The notes: generated from the sequence alone by a model not told the origin. Shown: positions 1 through 11,844, numbered from the stretch's first letter. The stretch: 64,000 nt of DNA from Orientallactaga sibirica (GCA_036365145.1 JAEOAD010001365.1:3803001-3867000), one strand, 5' to 3'. Translations and numbers: made by a program.

Positions 1-1069
1 TGGGAACTTGCATGCCATCTGCCCAGCTCCATTTCTTCTAGCTCCTATAGCAGTACACAGCAGGCCAAGCGAGTGTGAAGTGTTGGCAAGAGCAGTGGTG
101 AGAGATGGGCCAGCAAGAGAGGGCCAGGGGAGTACCTAGGCCTGTTCTGCTGTATTGTCACTCTGTGGCCATCATTGCATCCAAGAGAGGCCCAAATGCC
201 TGGGGGCAGTGGGGAATGAGACACAGTGGTCACAAGGTTATTCTGCGAGTGGATTTGGACACCAGGAGCTAATGCTCCTCCTCAGAGCCTCACGTGTGTC
301 TCTGGACCTACCCCTTGTGGGTACAGGAACAAGCATCTGACCCCCAGGGATGACTGCCACCAGCGTCCTGCAGTGGAATCAGAAACTCCTCTCAGATGAC
401 GAGCAATACCCTGTCAGGCTTGGACGAAAGAGAACACTCACCTGGGCGCTTTGCTCTGCCTTCCCTGGAAGGCTTTGGCCTCTGGAAGGCAGCGGCATGC
501 TGCAAGGTACCGTCTCATTTCGCTGCAACCACTGGCCAATGTGCCAGCTGCAGGGCCACTTGGAGGGGGTCTGAGTCAGTGGCTGCTTCTGTGAGGTCTC
601 CAGGCTGCCTCTGACAGAGGCCAGGGAGAGGTCTGCGTCCATGTCACTCAGCCCTTGTCTCCCCTGCCCCCGCTTTCCTTCCCCAGGTTTGTTCTGGGTG
701 GCCTTCCCTTGGGTTGCTCTGTGGTCAGCTGAGGACAGACAGGATGGATGATGGGTACCTTCTGCACAGAAGGGCAGGTGCTGGTCAGACACTCCAGCTT
801 TGCTCATCTTGAGGCTGCTTGATTGTCCATTTGTGGAAGGGAAAGGTGGTCATGTGGGAGCTGGGTTAGGTGGGTCACCTTCAGCAAAGGAGCCAAACTG
901 GCTGTTGAGGGAGGTGTGCTGAGAACCCTCAAGCCTGTCCTCCATTCTTTCTCCGGGTCTCAGTGTTAAAGATCTGAGGACCCTGCGCCCTTCTTTGTAG
1001 TTGTTTCTTCTCTTGATGGTCAGCGCTCCATGAGGAGGGCACATGCACAATCAAAAACCTTTTGAAAAG

Positions 1070-1234
1070 CATTTTTTTTTTTTTTTTTGGTTTTTCGAGG
1101 TAGGGTCTCACTCTAGTTCAGGCTGACCTGAAATTCACTATGTAGTCTCAGGGTGGCCTCGAACTCACGGCGATCCTCCTACCTCTGCCTCCCGAGTGCT
1201 GGGATTAAAGGTGTGCGCCACCACGCCTGGCTTG
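1070..1234 (-). mobile_element. B1 SINE
   Basis: T-run, then ggtttttcgaggtagggtct and gggattaaaggtgtgcgcca, the reverse complement of a full B1 (7SL-derived) element. It sits next to an L1 3'-end fragment. Confidence 0.9.
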
Positions 1235-1281
1235 AAAAGCATTTTTATTGACAATTTTTGTACATGTACGTAATGTAGTTT

Positions 1282-1455
1282 GTTTTTTTTTTTTTTTTTT
1301 TTTTTTTTTTGGTTTTTTGAGGTAGTGTCTCACTCTAGCTCAGGCTGACCTGGAATTCACTATGTAGTCTCTTGGGGTGGCCTTGAACTCAAGGCGCTCC
1401 CCCTACCTCTGCCTCCTGAGTGCTGGGATTAAAGCGTGCACCACCATGCCTGGCT
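1282..1455 (-). mobile_element. B1 SINE inserted in L1 3' UTR
   Basis: A 30-base T-run (its A-tail) followed by a B1 reverse complement ending gcaccaccatgcctggctt. Confidence 0.9.
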
Positions 1456-1484
1456 TGTATTTTTTTTATTCCTTTTTTTTTTTT

Positions 1485-1780
1485 TGACTTTTTATTTTTT
1501 ATTATTTTTTTGGAGAGAGACACAGATAGAGACAGACAGACAGAGAGAGAGAGAGACAGGGAGAGGAAGACAGAGATGGGCGCGCCAGCAGTGTCTCAGC
1601 TGCTGCGAAAGAAATCCAGATGTGTGCGCCCCCTTGTGGTCAAATGCGGCATTGCGCCCTTGCATCTCTTTGCATCTGGCTAAACGTGGGACCTGGAGAT
1701 TGGAACCGCTGGAGATTGGAACCAGTGTTCTTAGGTTTAGGAGGCAGGCTCCTTAACCCCTAAGCCATCTCTCCAGCCCA
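1485..1780 (-). mobile_element. B2-like tRNA-derived SINE, long subfamily
   Basis: The reverse complement begins gggctggagagatggctta at about 1778. The body contains the extra module read here as cttgtggtcaaatgcggcat, which the short subfamily lacks, and ends in a GA-rich tail region next to T-runs. A 15-bp direct duplication (tggagattggaaccg) lies near 1693-1725. Confidence 0.85.
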
Positions 1781-1875
1781 CCTGGCTTGTATTTTAATCT
1801 TAATTCCCTCCTATTACTGCTTTTGTCTCCCACTCCCTACCACTAAACCCCTTCCAACTATTCCCTCTATTATTT

Positions 1876-2001
1876 TGATGTTTTTTTTCTCCATTCCCTT
1901 CCTCCCTCCTTCCTTCCTTCCTTCCTTCCTTCCTTCCTTCCTTCCTTCCTTCCTTCCTTCCTTCCTTCCTTCCTCCCTCCCTCCTCCCCCTCCCTCTTTC
2001 C

Positions 2002-2060
<59 letters not shown>

Positions 2061-2063
2061 ACT
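1876..2063 (+). repeat. Compound pyrimidine microsatellite (CCTT)n-(CTTT)n
   Basis: About 75 bases of cctt units (1898-1973), a CT-rich joint, then about 55 bases of tttc units (2005-2060). This pure pyrimidine tract gives low-complexity ORFs on both strands that are not genes. Confidence 0.95.
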
Positions 2064-2403
2064 TCTCTCTTTCTGTCTTTTAACATGTTGATAGGCTCGG
2101 TATTGTACAGGTCTTGTGCAGGCAACAACAACCTCTGTGAAATTAAGAATGCAGTGGCCACTTCAGGTCCAGAAGACAGCAGTCCAGAGCACTCCTTTCC
2201 ACCCACTGGCTGTTAAATTTTTTTCTGACACCTCTTCTGCAGTGCTCCCTGAGCCTTGGAGGATGTGATGGAGATGTCTTCCAGATCAACAGCTCACTGG
2301 GAGGTAGCCCACCCCGGCGGTGAAATTTTCTTACAACTATCTTCGATTTCTGGGCACAGCATTATCCACTCCCACATGGCACACTTCTGCCCAAACTCTG
2401 TCT

Positions 2404-2684
2404 TTTTTTTTTAAACATTTTATTTTTTATTATTTTTTTTGGAGAGAGACAAATAGAGAGGGAGAGAGGAAGACAGAGATGGGTGCGCCAGCAGTGTCTC
2501 AGCTGCTGCAAACGAAATCCAGATGTGCGCGCCCCCTTGTGGTCAAGTGCGGCATTGCGCCCTTGCGTCACTTTGCATCTGGCTAAATGTGGAACCTGGA
2601 GATTGGAACCCCTGGAGATTGAAACCAGAGTTCTTAGGCTTAGGAGGCAGGCGCCTTAACCCCTAAGCCATCTCTCTAGCCCCA
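2404..2684 (-). mobile_element. B2-like SINE, long subfamily
   Basis: Same structure as the copy at 1485-1780, with tcaagtgcggcattgcgccc in the extra module. It ends gccatctctctagcccc at its promoter end. Confidence 0.85.
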
Positions 2685-2715
2685 AACTCTGTCTTTTTAA
2701 AAAATTGCATATTTT

Positions 2716-2812
2716 AGCCAGGTGTGGTGGCACATTTCTTTAATTGGGAGGCAGAGGTAGGAGGATCTCCATGAGTTTGGAAACCAAAAAAGAGAGAGAG
2801 AGAGAGAAAATA
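2716..2812 (+). mobile_element. Truncated B1 SINE
   Basis: agccaggtgtggtggcacat, then gggaggcagaggtaggagga; the second half is lost and replaced by an AG-rich tail. Confidence 0.7.
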
Positions 2813-2935
2813 TTTTAAATTTGCTAGCAAAGATTAAAGATTTGGCTTATTCATGGCCTCTTTAATTTTGGGTTAGTTTAGTTTTGCATCTATGTTCATG
2901 AAGGAGTTTGGACTGTAATATTCTTTGTTGTGTCT

Positions 2936-3107
2936 GTTTTTGTTTGTTTGTTTGTTTGTTTATTTGTTTGTTTTTTCAAGTAGGGTTTCACTCTAGCCCA
3001 GGCTGACCTGGACTTTACTATGTAGTCTCAGGGTGGCCTTGAACTCAAGGTGATCGTTCTGCCTCCCGAGTGCTGGGATTAAAGGCGTGCGCCACCACAC
3101 TCAGCCT
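2936..3107 (-). mobile_element. B1 SINE
   Basis: (TTTG)n-type tail at 2938-2970, then agtagggtttcactctagcc through gcgtgcgccaccacactcag. Confidence 0.9.
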
Positions 3108-3156
3108 ATCTGGTTTTAATATCAGGGTAATAACTGGCTTCATAAAAGAAATTTGT

Positions 3157-3374
3157 GGGCTGGAGAGATGGCTTGGCAGTTAAGGTACTTGCCTGTGAAG
3201 CCCAAGGTCCCATGTTTGACTCCACAGATCCCACATAAGTCAGATGCACAAGGTGGCATGTGAAAGGTTACACATGCACAAGGTGGCACACATGTCTAGA
3301 GTTCGATTACAGTGGCTGGAGGCCTTGGCATGCCAATTCTCTTTCTCTCTCAAAAAAAAAAAAAAAAAAAAAAG
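3157..3374 (+). mobile_element. B2-like SINE, short subfamily
   Basis: Begins gggctggagagatggcttgg (tRNA-like A-box region) and ends with an A-run at 3352-3373. Its variable region carries a small duplication of the module gatgcacaaggtggca (3243-3285), the same module expanded at 26.7 kb. Confidence 0.9.
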
Positions 3375-3879
3375 GAGAAGTTTGGTAGTATTCTTTTATT
3401 CTTTTATTACTTTTCTGTTTTATGGAAAGTTTGAGAAGCATTGGTGTTCTTCTGTGAAGGTCTGATAAAATTCACTAGTGAATCCATTTGGGCCTGATTT
3501 CTTTTTAGTTGGAAGATTTTTTAAAATATCATTTTAGATATCATTGCTTATCATAGGTCTGTCATAGGTCTGTTTAAATGGGTAGGTAATATGCATCTAG
3601 AAATTAATCCATTCATTTCTTTTAGATTTTCCAACTTAGTAGAGTATATGTTTTTAAGGTATATCTTTATTATTCTCTGAATTTTGCTGAACTGTTATAT
3701 GGCTCCCTTTTCATCTCTTTTTTAAATTTGGGTCTTCTCTCTCTTTTTGGTTAGCTTTGTTATGGGAGATGTCAGTGTAATTTATTCTTCCAAAGAATCA
3801 ACCAGTGCTCTAGTGGTGAATTGATAATGGTCCTTGGCACTTCAGTGCTTGCTGGTGGATAAACAAACAAGGCTGGCAC

Positions 3880-4001
3880 GAGTATGTCAAGATGACCTGG
3901 AACTCACTGTGTCGTCTCAGGCTGGCCTTGAACTCATGGCGATCCGCCTACCTCTGCCTCCCGAGTGCTGGGATTAAAGGTGTGCACCACCACGCCCAGC
4001 A
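3880..4001 (-). mobile_element. Partial B1 SINE
   Basis: Reverse complement of B1 (gacctggaactcactgtgtc to accaccacgcccagc) without the T-run end. Confidence 0.8.
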
Positions 4002-4014
4002 CACCAGTATTTTT

Positions 4015-4097
4015 AAAGTGACTTTTGGGATTTAAACTCAGGTCCTCATGCTTGCAAGGCAAATAAATCACCTTATCAAATAAGCGGTCCCCCAGTC
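4015..4097 (-). mobile_element. Old tRNA-type SINE fragment
   Basis: gggatttaaactcaggtcct to ggtcccccagtcc is the reverse complement of a SINE promoter end. Old and short, so the family is uncertain. Confidence 0.5.
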
Positions 4098-4187
4098 CTC
4101 ATGTCTTCTTTTTTTTATTGTATTATTCTGTCTCTTTGCTAAAGTATTTCCTGAAATATTTTTTTGTCATTTCTGAATTTTTGAATG

Positions 4188-4426
4188 TTTTTCTTTTGGA
4201 GAGAGACAGAGAGAGAGGGAGAGGAAGACAGATAGAGATGGGCGCACCAGCAGACTCTCAGCTGCTGCGAACGAAATCCAGATGCGTGCGCCCCCTTGTG
4301 GTCAAGTGCGGCATTGCGCCCTTGCGTCACTTTGCATCTGGCTAAACATGGGACCTGGAGATTGGAACCAGCGTTCTTAGGCTTAGGAGGCAGGTGCCTT
4401 AACCCCTAAACCATCTCTCCAGCCCT
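4188..4426 (-). mobile_element. B2-like SINE, long subfamily
   Basis: The cleanest long-form copy in the window: GA-rich tail at 4198-4240, gtggtcaagtgcggcattgc in the extra module, and the promoter end at about 4424. Confidence 0.9.
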
Positions 4427-4484
4427 GAATTTTTGAATGTTTGACAATGACACCTTTTGCATTGGTTAATATTTTTGATATAGA

Positions 4485-4676
4485 GCTTATTTTTTGGTTT
4501 GTTTTGTGTTTTTTTGGGGTGTGTGTGTGCATGTGTGTGTGTGTATAGTATAAGGAAAAGGGAGCCAGAGTGGATCATGCAACCTTGACCCCTATGTGGA
4601 TCCTGGGGTATTGAACCCAGGCTGGTAGGCTTTACAAGCAAGTGCCTTTATCCACTAAGCAATCTCCCCAGTCCTT
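4485..4676 (-). mobile_element. SINE with internal (GT)n
   Basis: A GT microsatellite (4517-4545), then ggtattgaacccaggctggt and a promoter end ctaagcaatctccccagtcc. Reads as an older tRNA-derived SINE on the - strand. Confidence 0.6.
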
Positions 4677-4699
4677 CTTGTCATCATCATGATCTCTCC

Positions 4700-5068
4700 C
4701 TCTCTCTTTCTCTGTTTCCCTCCCTCCCTTCCTTCTGTGTGTGTAATGTGTACACGTGGGGTGTGGTACATGCACATGTATGTGCCCATGTCATGCCCCA
4801 TGCACTCATCCGTGTTGGCTGGTGGAAAATGTCAGGTGTCCCCTCCGTCTTTCTTCTCCCTGCTCTTACTCATGATGGAGTCTCTTACTAACCAGTTTTT
4901 CATGAGCCACTCTGCTCATCAGAGTACTGGGCTTACAGATGTGTACGGCTATGCCCATCTGTTTTATGTCAGTCCTGGGGATCAAACCTGAGCGATCTTG
5001 CAGGCCTCCTCAGATCCTCATGCTTGCGCAGGGAATGCTCTTAACCTCTGATCCCGCTCTCCAGTCTG
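4700..5068 (-). mobile_element. B4-like SINE
   Basis: GT-rich start, gtactgggcttacagatgtg in the middle and a tRNA-like end (gatcccgctctccagtc). The composite layout suggests a B4-type SINE; the assignment is from memory. Confidence 0.45.
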
Positions 5069-5459
5069 TCTTGTCATCATTTCCTAATATAGTATAGTGA
5101 CCACTTGCATAGTATTTCCATTGTGCGGGGTGTGTAAAGACATCTAGCAATGCTTTAGGGTACACACGAGGGTATATGTGTACGTTAAATGCGGTTACTC
5201 CATTTCATGTAAGGAACATGAGCCTCGGTGGGGGTGCTGGATGACCTCACCACGGACACTGAGGGGCGGTAGATCTCCATTGATGGAAATCAAGGCAGCC
5301 CATCTAAGGTCATCAGGTGTGGCTGGCTTCCAGGTGGACTTTATGCTTTATTTCTGTGCTCTTGGCTCTTTTAGGGATGTGACAATTGGCCAGGGACACA
5401 GCTGTTGGAGAGTTCAAGGCGAATGTGTGTTACAGAGTGAGACACTGTCCCTAAATAAG

Positions 5460-5590
5460 TAAACAGCATCTCAGTTCACAGCAGCCCTATGGGACAAACA
5501 CTGTTATCATTTCCACGTTATATATGAGAAAACGGAGGTACAGAGCAGGATCTGAGCCACAGCTGGGGAAGGTGAACCTCCGGGCGGTGC
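5460..5590 (+). mobile_element. MIR-like ancient SINE fragment
   Basis: gttatcatttccacgttata followed by gagaaaacggaggtacagag resembles the MIR core (..attttacagatgaggaaactgaggcacagag..). Diverged. Confidence 0.6.
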
Positions 5591-6261
5591 TGTAGTACTT
5601 TGATTATGGACTCTTTCCATGTGAGTCTTACTTAAGGGTAAGACTGAATGCAAGGACCAGAAACGAGCCATGTTTGAGTGGTACATCACCAGGTGTTAGC
5701 CATGAGGCCCCAGGCTCCCTCTGGTGTCACTGTAGGGACCCCGGGACTCCCCTGCAGTCACCCTCCTCACTGGTCTTCCCCAGAACCTGCTTCTCTCTCT
5801 AGACCAGCTCTTTCCATATCTGGACCTGACACACAGCCTAGAAATCTGTGGCCCCCTTTGTCTCCCAACACCTAGCCCCATCTTGGTCAGGGGCCTGAGT
5901 CACATGTGCCCTGGGCTGCCCCAGGGACTCAGGAGTGAAGAGGAGCCAAGAACTGCCTTCAGCCCACTGGGCAGAGCTCTGGGAGGCAGGCAGCACCCTT
6001 CAGATTAAGGACCAACACCTTTGCTGTTTAGGGTTCATTCCTCCTTCTGTGGATGAGAAAACTGACCTTCCAGGCTCTGCCTGTAGAAGCTTGGCCACTT
6101 CCATCCCCATGGCTGCTGCCAGCTCTTGTCACTGCAGACTGCCTGCCGTTGAGGGTGGTAGGACGCATGGGCAGCCACTCCACCCTCCTCAGGTTTCTTC
6201 TGCACGGCTGGCTGGGGACACACATCAGTGTGGGGTGTTGGGTGTATTCTCGCCTGTGTAG

Positions 6262-6620
<359 letters not shown>

Positions 6621-7051
6621 CCAGCTAGGTCTCGCCGGCTCCAGGTTCCATTATCTCCCAAGATAGCAAAGCAGCTGGAGTCAAACACATGAGCGTGCAG
6701 ACACTCACATCAGACCACAGCAGGCAGCCTTGCTGTACGTAGGCAAGAGCTCTGCATGCGAGATGAATGGTTGTGCCAGGCCTCGGTCCTCGAGGACCAT
6801 GGGAGAGGCAGGAAAATGCTCTTCCTGCGCGGGCGTAGGGAAGGGACAGAAGAATCTCTGCTCTCCCACTCTTCACCTTAGAGCACTTCATGAGGGCGCT
6901 CCACACTCGTCCTCAAGGAGTTTCCCATCCAAGGGCCCCACTTCCACGAGGCAAGGACTCTCCTTCCTGGCCTCCGGCCGTGTCCTAGCCTGCTTACTCT
7001 ACAGCCTTTCTCTGTAATTCCAACACACTTATCACCGTCACTCCTCTTGTG

Positions 7052-7177
7052 GTTTTTTTTTTTTTGTTTTGGTGAGACCAGGTCTTACTATGAATCCTAG
7101 GCTGTGTCGGCCTCATGAGTCTCCTGTCCCCACCTCCCAAGTGCTGGTATTAGGGGCATGGTCTACCACACCCAGCT
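7052..7177 (-). mobile_element. Old B1 SINE
   Basis: T-run, then gagaccaggtcttactatga to ctaccacacccagct; more diverged than the other B1 copies. Confidence 0.7.
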
Positions 7178-7771
7178 ATCATCCATTTTCTGAAAATGTC
7201 TTCACACGGTTATTTCCCAAACCTCTTTCTTTGAAGGAAGAAGACCAAATAATGAAGTGGATATTTCACCGACCACTCGCTGCTGGGCTGGGGGTGAGGG
7301 GGAGGTAATTCCGTAACAGAAGAGCCCAGAGCCTGCTCAGAGGCACTGTCACAGCTTAGTGCTCTGAAATGACCAGGATGGGTGACAGGCTATGGAATCT
7401 CTTATCCAAACTAATTTTTTCTCTTTTATAAAAATTAGGCCAAGAATGCCTTTGTTAGCATTAGGGATTCACCAGACATCTTGGTCAGATCTTTTCCGTC
7501 TTCAGCTGCCGGCTGCCTGGAAGCCATAGCTCAGCATTTATCGGCTTCCAAGTGAAGTGTTCCACAGTGGTTTAAATAAACTGTGGATTTTGGAGCCTTT
7601 AAAAGGTCCAATTTGTCACATTTCTGCACCACTATGTGCACGCATCATCCCCCTCCTTTTCTTTCTTTCTTTTTTGTAAGAGGAGCTTTTGAAAAAGTGC
7701 TATACATTATTTATAAAGCTGTGGTACTTATCTGCTTAATACAGTGTCTTTGCTTAATATCCATCCTCCAG

Positions 7772-7818
7772 GTAATGAAGGCTGTAAAAGTGGGAATGAA
7801 AGAATATGAGATGGAAAG
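7772..7818 (+). CDS. PEPD: PEPD (prolidase) internal coding exon, residues ~V209-E223
   Basis: Seen: a 47-bp segment after acceptor ccatcctccAG (7770-7771), with a branch-point-like tgcttaat about 20 bases upstream, and before donor GTAAGC at 7819. It encodes VMKAVKVGMKEYEME, and the last two bases (AG) open the next codon. Known: human PEPD continues from exon 8 as VMKAVKVGMKEYELES, so phase and residues fit, with one conservative L-to-M change. The exon belongs to an early helical part of the catalytic M24 domain. The next exon should finish the Ser codon and encode LFEHYCYSRGG. I read the remaining 56 kb for that and for the HYGHAG motif and did not find them, so the following intron leaves the window. 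Probably exon 9. Confidence 0.95.
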
Positions 7819-7854
7819 GTAAGCTGTGTCTCTCTGGGTAAAGATTAAAATGTA

Positions 7855-8110
7855 AAAACAGTAATTTATGTTCCCCAAGCAAATAACAGATGAGAGGCCG
7901 CCGCACTGCGCAGATCAAGTGGGGATTATGAGCGGCTTTGGGATCGCAGCCAGAGATTATTTTTCTCCTGATGGTGGCCGCCTCCCTGGCTCTTGGCAGA
8001 GTGTTTGATGGTAATGGTCCTCGATGACGTTCCAGGGCGCTTTAGTGCCCCATCATTCCACTCTCGGACTTTGTTTCTACAATTTGCAGGAAACTTTCCC
8101 ACGAGTGAAA
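7855..8110. promoter_or_regulatory. Candidate conserved non-coding element beside the exon
   Basis: Repeat-free, non-coding sequence just downstream of the second PEPD exon, with unusual CpG content for this intron (gaggccgccgcactgcgcag, gggatcgcagccagagatta, ctcgatgacgttccagggcg). It includes a CRE-like tgacgt core. Function is inferred from sequence character only. Confidence 0.25.
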
Positions 8111-8599
8111 CTGCTCGCTGTTTTTATGTGTAAATACCATTGTGTGTGCTGTGTGTGGATGGCTGGGGTGAGAGATGGTTAAGTGGTTCATAAAGTGCTC
8201 TGGAAGCTTCCTCAGCCCTCCTCAGCTCCAATTAGACCTGCACTGGGCCAGTGCACCTAGGTGCTTCCCCAGGCTGTCTAGCCCTGCTGCCCATGGCTCA
8301 TGGAAACCCTTGAGCCAGGCTAGACTGTGTCCTGAGCCTCCCATCAGTGACCACATGGACACTGGAGAGGTGACCCCAGAGTGTCCCCCCTTCCCACCCC
8401 AGGTCTCCCTTTCCTGCCTGCCTTGGTAAGAGCTTGGCGGCTGACACACTCCCCCACTTTGGAGGCCCCAGGTCTACCGCTTGGGTTACCCTCAGGCCCT
8501 GTCAGGCAATGCTGGTTCTTCATTGCTGTCTGCCGTGGATGTAGTTTGACCCCTACTCTTCATGTGTCCTCGAGGGGCTGATGTGAGAGTTGGTGGGAC

Positions 8600-9012
8600 C
8601 TTCATGAGGTGGGGCCACTGGGAGGTCTCTGAGTCATTGAGAGTCCTGCACTCAGAGGGCTTAAGGTAGTTCCTCAGAAAGGGTTATAAAAGAGCCAGCC
8701 TAAAGCCGGGCATGGTGGTGCACACCTTTAATCCCAGCACTGGGGAGGCAGAGGTAGGAGGATCACCAAGAGTTTGAGGCCACCCTGAGACTACATAGTG
8801 AATTCCAGGTCAGCCTGGGCTAGAGCGAGACCCTACCTCAAAAAAAAAGGGGGGGGGAAACCTAACCTCCCCCCCCCAGCTCTCTCGCTTCTCCAGAGGT
8901 CAGACCAGTGTGCCTGACCATGAACTTTGAGTCTCCAAACTATGAACTAAACAAACTTCTTTTTTTTATAAAGTGGGCTGCTTTGGGTATTTTGTTATGG
9001 TAACAGGAAAAG
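8600..9012 (+). mobile_element. MaLR-like LTR interrupted by a B1
   Basis: gttggtgggaccttcatgag...gttataaaagagccagcct before the B1 and tgaactaaacaaacttcttt...ttttgttatggtaacaggaa after it read as the two halves of one MaLR-like LTR or solo LTR. Confidence 0.55.
8703..8855 (+). mobile_element. B1 SINE
   Basis: agccgggcatggtggtgcac to gcgagaccctacctcaaaaa, then an A-run and a G-run. Inserted into the LTR around it. Confidence 0.95.
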
Positions 9013-9504
9013 GATTCATATGCTGTCCCAGCCCTTCTGGTCTTATCTACACATCGCTGCAGTAGGGAGCATCCCGAGGCATAGGGTCAGCAATGACCAG
9101 CATGAACACTGCCCACTGTAGCTGGGGCTTTCAGATGAGGGTCTTTTCTAGGGTCTAACCCTTAAAAGCTGTTCTGCACAGTGAGGCTCTGTAGTTCTTT
9201 CTTCTTACTCTGGTAGGAAGTGGTTAAAAAGGCTCTGTCACAGCTACTGTGGTGTCCCAGGAGGGTGCCTAGAATGTGTGTCATCAAAGTCTCAGCCCTG
9301 TCATCCTGAGGGGCTGGAAGAGGGCATGCAGAGCCTGTCCCAGCTTTTGCCTCCACAGAATTAACTGCAGCAAGTCTCTGTGGTTTTGCAGTTCCCAGGG
9401 TCCCTCCCCCATTCCCTTGAAGATCTGGGGTGGAAAGAGAGCTTTAGGGCCAACCCATGGCGATGGGCTGGGCGATGAGTCCCAGAAACCTGTTCTCAAT
9501 TGAG

Positions 9505-9720
9505 TTGACTTACAGTGACCTATAACAGATGCCTCAAATAAAAATAACCAAGAAATCAGAGCAAAAATGGCTTATGGCAGCATGGGGCTCTGCAGTCCAC
9601 TGCACGCTGGCAGCCTTGTGCCATGAGCTGCAGGGGTTCAGCTCTGAAGTGGCATCTGGAAGGGGCCCCAAGACTCCGTCCCCAGGACATCCATGAACCT
9701 GACCCTGCTGCAGCTCCCCC
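9505..9720 (+). mobile_element. MaLR-like LTR fragment
   Basis: gcaaaaatggcttatggcag...gaagtggcatctggaagggg has the look of a MaLR LTR piece. Weak. Confidence 0.3.
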
Positions 9721-9989
9721 TAGTCTGGAACAAGGAATGCCGTGGGAATGGGTGCCTTCTTTTCTTCAGAAATCTAAAGAGGTAGACTAGTTTAATGAAC
9801 CCCAAAGTCCCTATCCATCTCCAGTCTTGTTGACATCATTCTGTTCTTTTCTTTGCTGGAATATTTGGAGACCGAAGCTCAGAGCTGTCATTTCACTGTG
9901 AACAGTTCAGGAGGCATCTCAGTTGATGAGGGTACTTCCCCTTTACATAACCACCGTGCCATTATCACATCTAACCAAATTAACAATGC

Positions 9990-10300
9990 AGTCCACTCCT
10001 TATCTGAGCGTCACGCATCACAGGTTCAGCCAGCCGTGCCAACCATGGATCTAACATATTTTTTAAAAGTTGCATCTGTAACTGAACATGTTCAGATATT
10101 TTCCTTGTCATTTTTCTGTAACCATGCAGCATAACAACTATTGGCATTGTATTATTCCTTATAAATAACCTAGAGGTGATTTGAAGTGTTGGGGAGGAGG
10201 TAAGGGTATTACACAAAGATTCCACCATTGTATATGAGGGACGTGAGCATCCAAGGGTGTCAGTACTGATCTGAGGTCTTGGAACCAGTCTTCCTCCTTC
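9990..10300 (+). mobile_element. Tigger/MER-like fossil DNA transposon
   Basis: The series caggttcagccagccgtgcc, aaaagttgcatctgtaactg, aacatgttcagatattttcc, taacctagaggtgatttgaa and gagggacgtgagcatccaag follows in order a well-known mammalian DNA-transposon consensus recalled from memory. No coding capacity is left. Confidence 0.55.
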
Positions 10301-10329
10301 CTGCACAGCAGGATCCGCTGTCATCTCTC

Positions 10330-10556
10330 TTTGTTGTTGTTTATTCTTTATTTATTTATTTGAGAGTGACCGAGAAAGAGGCAGATAGATAGAGAATGGG
10401 CATACCAGGGCCTCCAGCCATTACAAACAAACTCCAGATGCATGTGCTACCTTGTGCATCTGGCTAACGTGGGTCCTGGGGAATTGAGCCTTGAACCAGA
10501 GTCCTTAGGCTTCACAAGCAAGCGCTTAACCACTAAGCCATCTCTCCAGGCCCCAC
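10330..10556 (-). mobile_element. B2-like SINE, short subfamily
   Basis: tttatttatttgagagtgac tail region; gcatgtgctaccttgtgcat in the variable region; promoter end accactaagccatctctcca. Confidence 0.85.
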
Positions 10557-11317
10557 TGTCATCTCTTAATAGTATCAATAGCTAGACTGCATTGGTGTCA
10601 AACTGTTAAGCCAAGATCTAAACCAAGGCCATGCATGGCACTGGGCCATTGCTGGGGCTCCTCGATGACCTGAACATACCCTTGTGTGCTGCTCCTCTTC
10701 CTCCGTGGTTTCTCCCTGCCAGGTACATAGGACAGCCTGAAGCTGGAGGCTTAGCCCAGGGAGGTGCCTGGTCAGCTTCCAGCCAGCTGTCCAGAGGGTG
10801 CTGAGTGGGCAGATTTGCAAGTGACAGATGGGCTGGCTCACCTGTTTACCTCCTGTGTGCCGTCCTCACCTGTGGCCCATACTGGACGATCTGGAGGGCA
10901 CAGTGTCTGTAGCTCTGCTTGATCACTGGATCTCTGGGAGGTGGGAATGGGGCTACCCCAGGGAGAACAGAGGCAGTTGTGACAGGAATGACACAGCTGT
11001 TCCTGTGAGCACCAGGAAGAGCAGGGTGTCACTCCCAGAGGTGATGGGAACATGGCTGTCCGTGGATGCCGTCACATCTTGGAGTGTCCCTGGAAAGACC
11101 TGAGGAGTCACTCCCCTGGCCCAGGAGCATCTGTGGCCATGAAGTGGGCTGACTCTCAGTTTTGCTCTCCCTCCCCACGGGCACACCTCCCTGTCACAGC
11201 GTAGTCATTCTGTGACACAGTTACACAGTCTGTGCCCATTAGAGCCCAGACACATCTTCTCATGAAACACACCTCATCTGCACAGGGGCTGGCCCTTGGC
11301 TAGTGTCAGTGGGTTGA

Positions 11318-11372
11318 AGGAAGGAAGGGAGGGAGGAAAAGGAGGGGAGGGGAGGGGAGAGGAGAAAAAGCC
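11318..11372 (+). repeat. Purine-rich simple repeat (GGAGG)n
   Basis: gaaggaagggagggaggaaa then aggaggggaggggaggggag; a polypurine run with short G-runs. Confidence 0.85.
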
Positions 11373-11844
11373 CTGAAATATTTTTCTACCATCCCTGATG
11401 CCACTGGAGACATCAGAATTCTTTCCTTAATAAGTTGTAAATCAGAGTCCTCTACAACAGGTGTTGGTTGCCTGGCAGACACAGCCCTTGAACACAGGCC
11501 GGCCTGTTGCCCACGTGGATCGGGGCAGCCAGTGCTTAGACTGAGGTGGATGTGTGCAAGGATAGTGGTGAGAGAGCGAGCTGCTCTTGCGTATGCTCAT
11601 GTGCTCTTCCTGCCCGGTTGGCCTCCCTAACCTGACAATCCCACCCACAGAGGGACATGGGGGCCTCTGACGTCAGGACTGGAGGCAAGGGTCAAGGCTA
11701 GGGGCATCACTAGACTCAGATGCTGGCAGGAGACCCCCTTCTAAGCCTTGTCTTAATTTTTTTTAATTATCAAAAATTTATTACACAATCTTAAAAAAAA
11801 ATTATTACACAATCTTGAGGGCATGTTAAATAAAAGAGTTAAGC

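Larger units (their letters stand above)
1236..2400 (-). mobile_element. L1 3'-UTR fragment split by nested SINEs
   Basis: Pieces at 1236-1283 (tttttattgacaatttttgt) and about 1785-2400 resemble the 3' UTR of the large L1 at 15.8 kb. For example, gtgctccctgagccttggag here corresponds to ggtccctgagccactggagg at 16061. A pyrimidine microsatellite has expanded inside it. Boundaries are approximate. Confidence 0.6.
2835..3830 (-). mobile_element. Old L1 ORF2 fragment interrupted by SINEs
   Basis: Segments such as tttgcatctatgttcatgaa (2884) and gtttgagaagcattggtgtt (3429) are near copies of the large L1 at 19267-19460, so this is the matching reverse-transcriptase part of an older L1. It is decayed, and a B1 and a B2-like SINE have inserted in it. 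Confidence 0.75.

Noticed and set aside
379..807. 142-codon ORF on the - strand near the window start
   Set aside because: No recognisable domain and no splice signals in context; it is antisense within the PEPD intron, and its length is within chance for GC-rich sequence.
1814..2216. Lys/Glu/Gly-rich (-) and Pro/Ser/Leu-rich (+) ORFs
   Set aside because: Translations of the CCTT/CTTT microsatellite.
3157..3374. tRNA gene in the SINE promoter ends (several copies)
   Set aside because: These are the tRNA-derived heads of B2-like SINEs. No complete cloverleaf with an anticodon arm and acceptor stem is visible.
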